Source: Euglena gracilis
Taxonomy: Eukaryota > Euglenozoa > Euglenophyceae > Euglenales > Euglenaceae
Reading direction: 5' to 3'
NCBI GenBank assembly: GCA_900893395.1
Contig: CAAHFI012047421.1
Span: 1 to 31,075, forward strand
DNA: 31,075 nt
Part shown: positions 30,320 to 31,075 of the stretch, piece after piece
Layout of the letters: every line of letters starts with the position of its first letter
Numbering within the stretch: position 1 is the first letter of the stretch
Made by a program: the position numbers and the translations under genes
Notes under the pieces: generated by a model
Told to the model about the DNA's origin: nothing
What the model saw: the letters and a program-made list of their open reading frames with translations, nothing else
Database searches by the model: none

Positions 30320-31075
30320 TCCACCGACCACCGGATGCGGTGCTCGAAGTGGTGCAGAATCGTATGTACGATCACTGCAAACGTTTTTCTACAGTTCCGA
30401 ACTTCATGCGTTTGAGGGATACCCTCATTCGAATGAAGTTGTCCTGGACCGGATGCCCGGTTTCTGGGAGCTGTGGTTCTGGTTGGGATACCCTGCCAGA
30501 ATTCGGCATTTTAACCGACCGAAACGGTCTGATACGTTATGATGAATACTGTGAAGACCGACGAAACGTTCGTCGCACAGTTGAAGGAAATCTTCACGCA
30601 CATGTATTCCGTCGGAGCACTGGGAATCCAGTGGAAATATTACCCCTGCCGGAGAAACTCCAGGCGCAGGCTGCGGTAATGTTCACGCAACTCCAAGTAT
30701 ACTTGGACAGCATGTATGGCACGCTGTTCAAGGTACTGGACGTCGACCTCGCGTACCCCCAGCGGTACAAACTGGAATGCCAGTTTTGCAAGGAAGTTCA
30801 CATTGTTGACTTCTGGGGTTTCGGAGAACGCGGAAAACCGCCTCCGACTGCCGAGAATGCCGGCAGCCAGCCGACCAGGAGATTCCTCCTGCATCAGTGC
30901 CGGAATCCCAATCGGAACGCAAGACCGAAAGGTGCTGAAACAGCACCGGCAGAAAATATTTCTGCTACAGCAGTACTGGCACAGGGCGTGGATTACCTAC
31001 GTCCTGGAGGTCTACATTATTTCCTGGAATACATGACCACCGATGTGGATATCCACAGGAAGGTGGTTACCTCGG
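30070..31075 (+). CDS. Open frame at the right edge, unrecognised, with CxxC motif
   Basis: An uninterrupted + strand frame of about 335 codons that runs off the window. It opens with a basic Gly/Lys/Arg part, then becomes a normal globular composition (ENEGYDVAWCSYLEEIWPKI and onward). The first ATG after the basic part is at 30,364. Later it has a Cys-x2-Cys pair (CQFCKEVH, Cys at 30,778-30,780 and 30,787-30,789) and a His-x-Cys at 30,892-30,900, which could form a zinc site. I do not recognise a family. It is the longest tail frame without interruption, and it lies in a chromovirus, so a third element protein is the simplest view. A captured host exon is the alternative. Confidence 0.45.

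Larger units (their letters stand above)
18724..31057 (+). repeat. Dispersed mini-hairpins with AAA, ATA, ATTA or GAAG loops
   Basis: Small perfect inverted repeats scattered through chromovirus 2. With AAA loops and stems of 5 to 7 bp: 18,724-18,740, 19,123-19,139, 19,168-19,180, 20,663-20,675, 21,768-21,782, 21,820-21,834, 21,880-21,892, 23,015-23,027, 24,766-24,782, 26,222-26,234, 28,720-28,734, 29,366-29,380, 29,886-29,900, 30,931-30,947. With other loops: 18,864-18,878, 20,511-20,525, 22,172-22,191, 22,983-22,998, 23,050-23,065, 25,992-26,005, 26,023-26,043, 26,097-26,110, 28,678-28,698, 29,272-29,287, 29,576-29,588, 29,704-29,719, 30,413-30,427, 30,559-30,575, 30,949-30,965. Near loop-free palindromes: 20,896-20,909, 21,614-21,627, 30,693-30,706, 31,044-31,057. 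The list is by eye and incomplete. Confidence 0.85.
18662..31075 (+). mobile_element. Ty3/gypsy chromovirus 2 with Dam-like domain (fossil, runs off right edge)
   Basis: A second LTR retrotransposon, apparently inserted in the DIRS-like element. Visible parts are a 5' LTR, an initiator-Met primer site, long gag, protease, a Dam-like methyltransferase domain, RT, RNase H, integrase, GPY/F module, chromodomain and at least 2.6 kb of tail with further open frames. The 3' LTR is beyond the window, so the element exceeds 12.4 kb. It is broken, with perhaps fifteen to twenty interruptions. It is only distantly related to chromovirus 1: gag differs in layout and pol motifs differ in detail. Small hairpins occur throughout. 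Age cannot be judged without the second LTR. Confidence 0.9.
28450..31075 (+). other. 3' tail of chromovirus 2 with extra open frames
   Basis: At least 2.6 kb beyond the chromodomain. The first 850 bp hold only short, Pro/Thr/Arg-rich frames with no motif. From about 29,297 a longer open frame begins, and from about 30,070 another continues to the window edge. GC content rises and mini-hairpins are densest here. As in chromovirus 1, the space after the chromodomain is far longer than usual and carries a GKG-rich segment. No purine tract or second LTR is seen. Confidence 0.6.

Noticed and set aside
31044-31075. 3' LTR of chromovirus 2 at the window edge
   Set aside because: The last bases show a mini-hairpin but no match to 18,662-19,081, so the LTR must lie further right.
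18662-31075. CRISPR-like array from the many small palindromes
   Set aside because: Stem sequences differ from one another, spacing is irregular and the hairpins lie within coding domains. The context is eukaryotic.
1-31075. tRNA or rRNA genes
   Set aside because: No cloverleaf or conserved rRNA stretch was seen on either strand; the tRNA-like matches are only the two primer sites.

Overview
The window looks like a repeat-rich stretch of nuclear DNA from a eukaryotic microbe or alga with a large genome. It is built almost entirely from three retroelements; I see no bacterial operon, no tRNA or rRNA gene and no complete host gene. Glycine/lysine (GKG) tails on retroelement proteins, a cytosine methyltransferase inside a retroelement, and Ty3/gypsy and DIRS-like elements side by side would fit a dinoflagellate or another protist/alga, but the sequence alone does not settle the taxon.

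Layout. (1) Positions 1 to about 13,342: a Ty3/gypsy chromovirus on the + strand, entering the window inside its 5' LTR. Its order is LTR, tRNA-iMet-type primer site, gag (coiled coil, capsid-like part, GKG-rich basic tail), protease, reverse transcriptase, RNase H, a C5-cytosine DNA methyltransferase domain, integrase (DD35E), GPY/F module, chromodomain, then about 5 kb of mostly non-coding DNA studded with C-runs, a purine tract and the 3' LTR. It is a broken fossil with roughly ten interruptions and visibly diverged LTRs. (2) About 13,343 to 16,080: spacer with a 77/78-bp tandem repeat, a coding-looking but unrecognised patch on the minus strand, and low-complexity sequence. (3) About 16,080 to 18,661: a heavily decayed DIRS-like element with traces of reverse transcriptase, RNase H, the DIRS methyltransferase-like domain and possibly the start of a tyrosine recombinase. 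(4) 18,662 to beyond 31,075: a second Ty3/gypsy chromovirus, apparently inserted into the DIRS-like element. It has a 420-bp 5' LTR (TGTAC...GTACA), an iMet primer site, a long coiled-coil gag with two CCHC knuckles around an Arg/Ser-rich linker, protease, a Dam-like methyltransferase domain placed before the reverse transcriptase, RT, RNase H, integrase, GPY/F module, chromodomain, and a long 3' tail with extra open frames. Its 3' LTR lies outside the window.

Two things stand out. First, all three retroelements carry a methyltransferase-type domain, of two or more kinds and in different places. Second, the second chromovirus is saturated from end to end with tiny near-perfect hairpins (stems of 5 to 9 bp, loops mostly AAA, ATA, ATTA or GAAG), in LTR, coding and non-coding parts alike. 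This pattern starts at the proposed LTR boundary and is not obvious in its neighbours. I know of no described equivalent in an LTR retrotransposon.

How the parts work together: in each chromovirus, gag would form the particle, protease, RT and RNase H would mature the proteins and copy the RNA, integrase would insert the copy, and the chromodomain would steer it to marked chromatin. The added methyltransferase domains may modify the new DNA copy or the chromatin at its target. Domain calls rest on motifs read by eye; no database search was possible.
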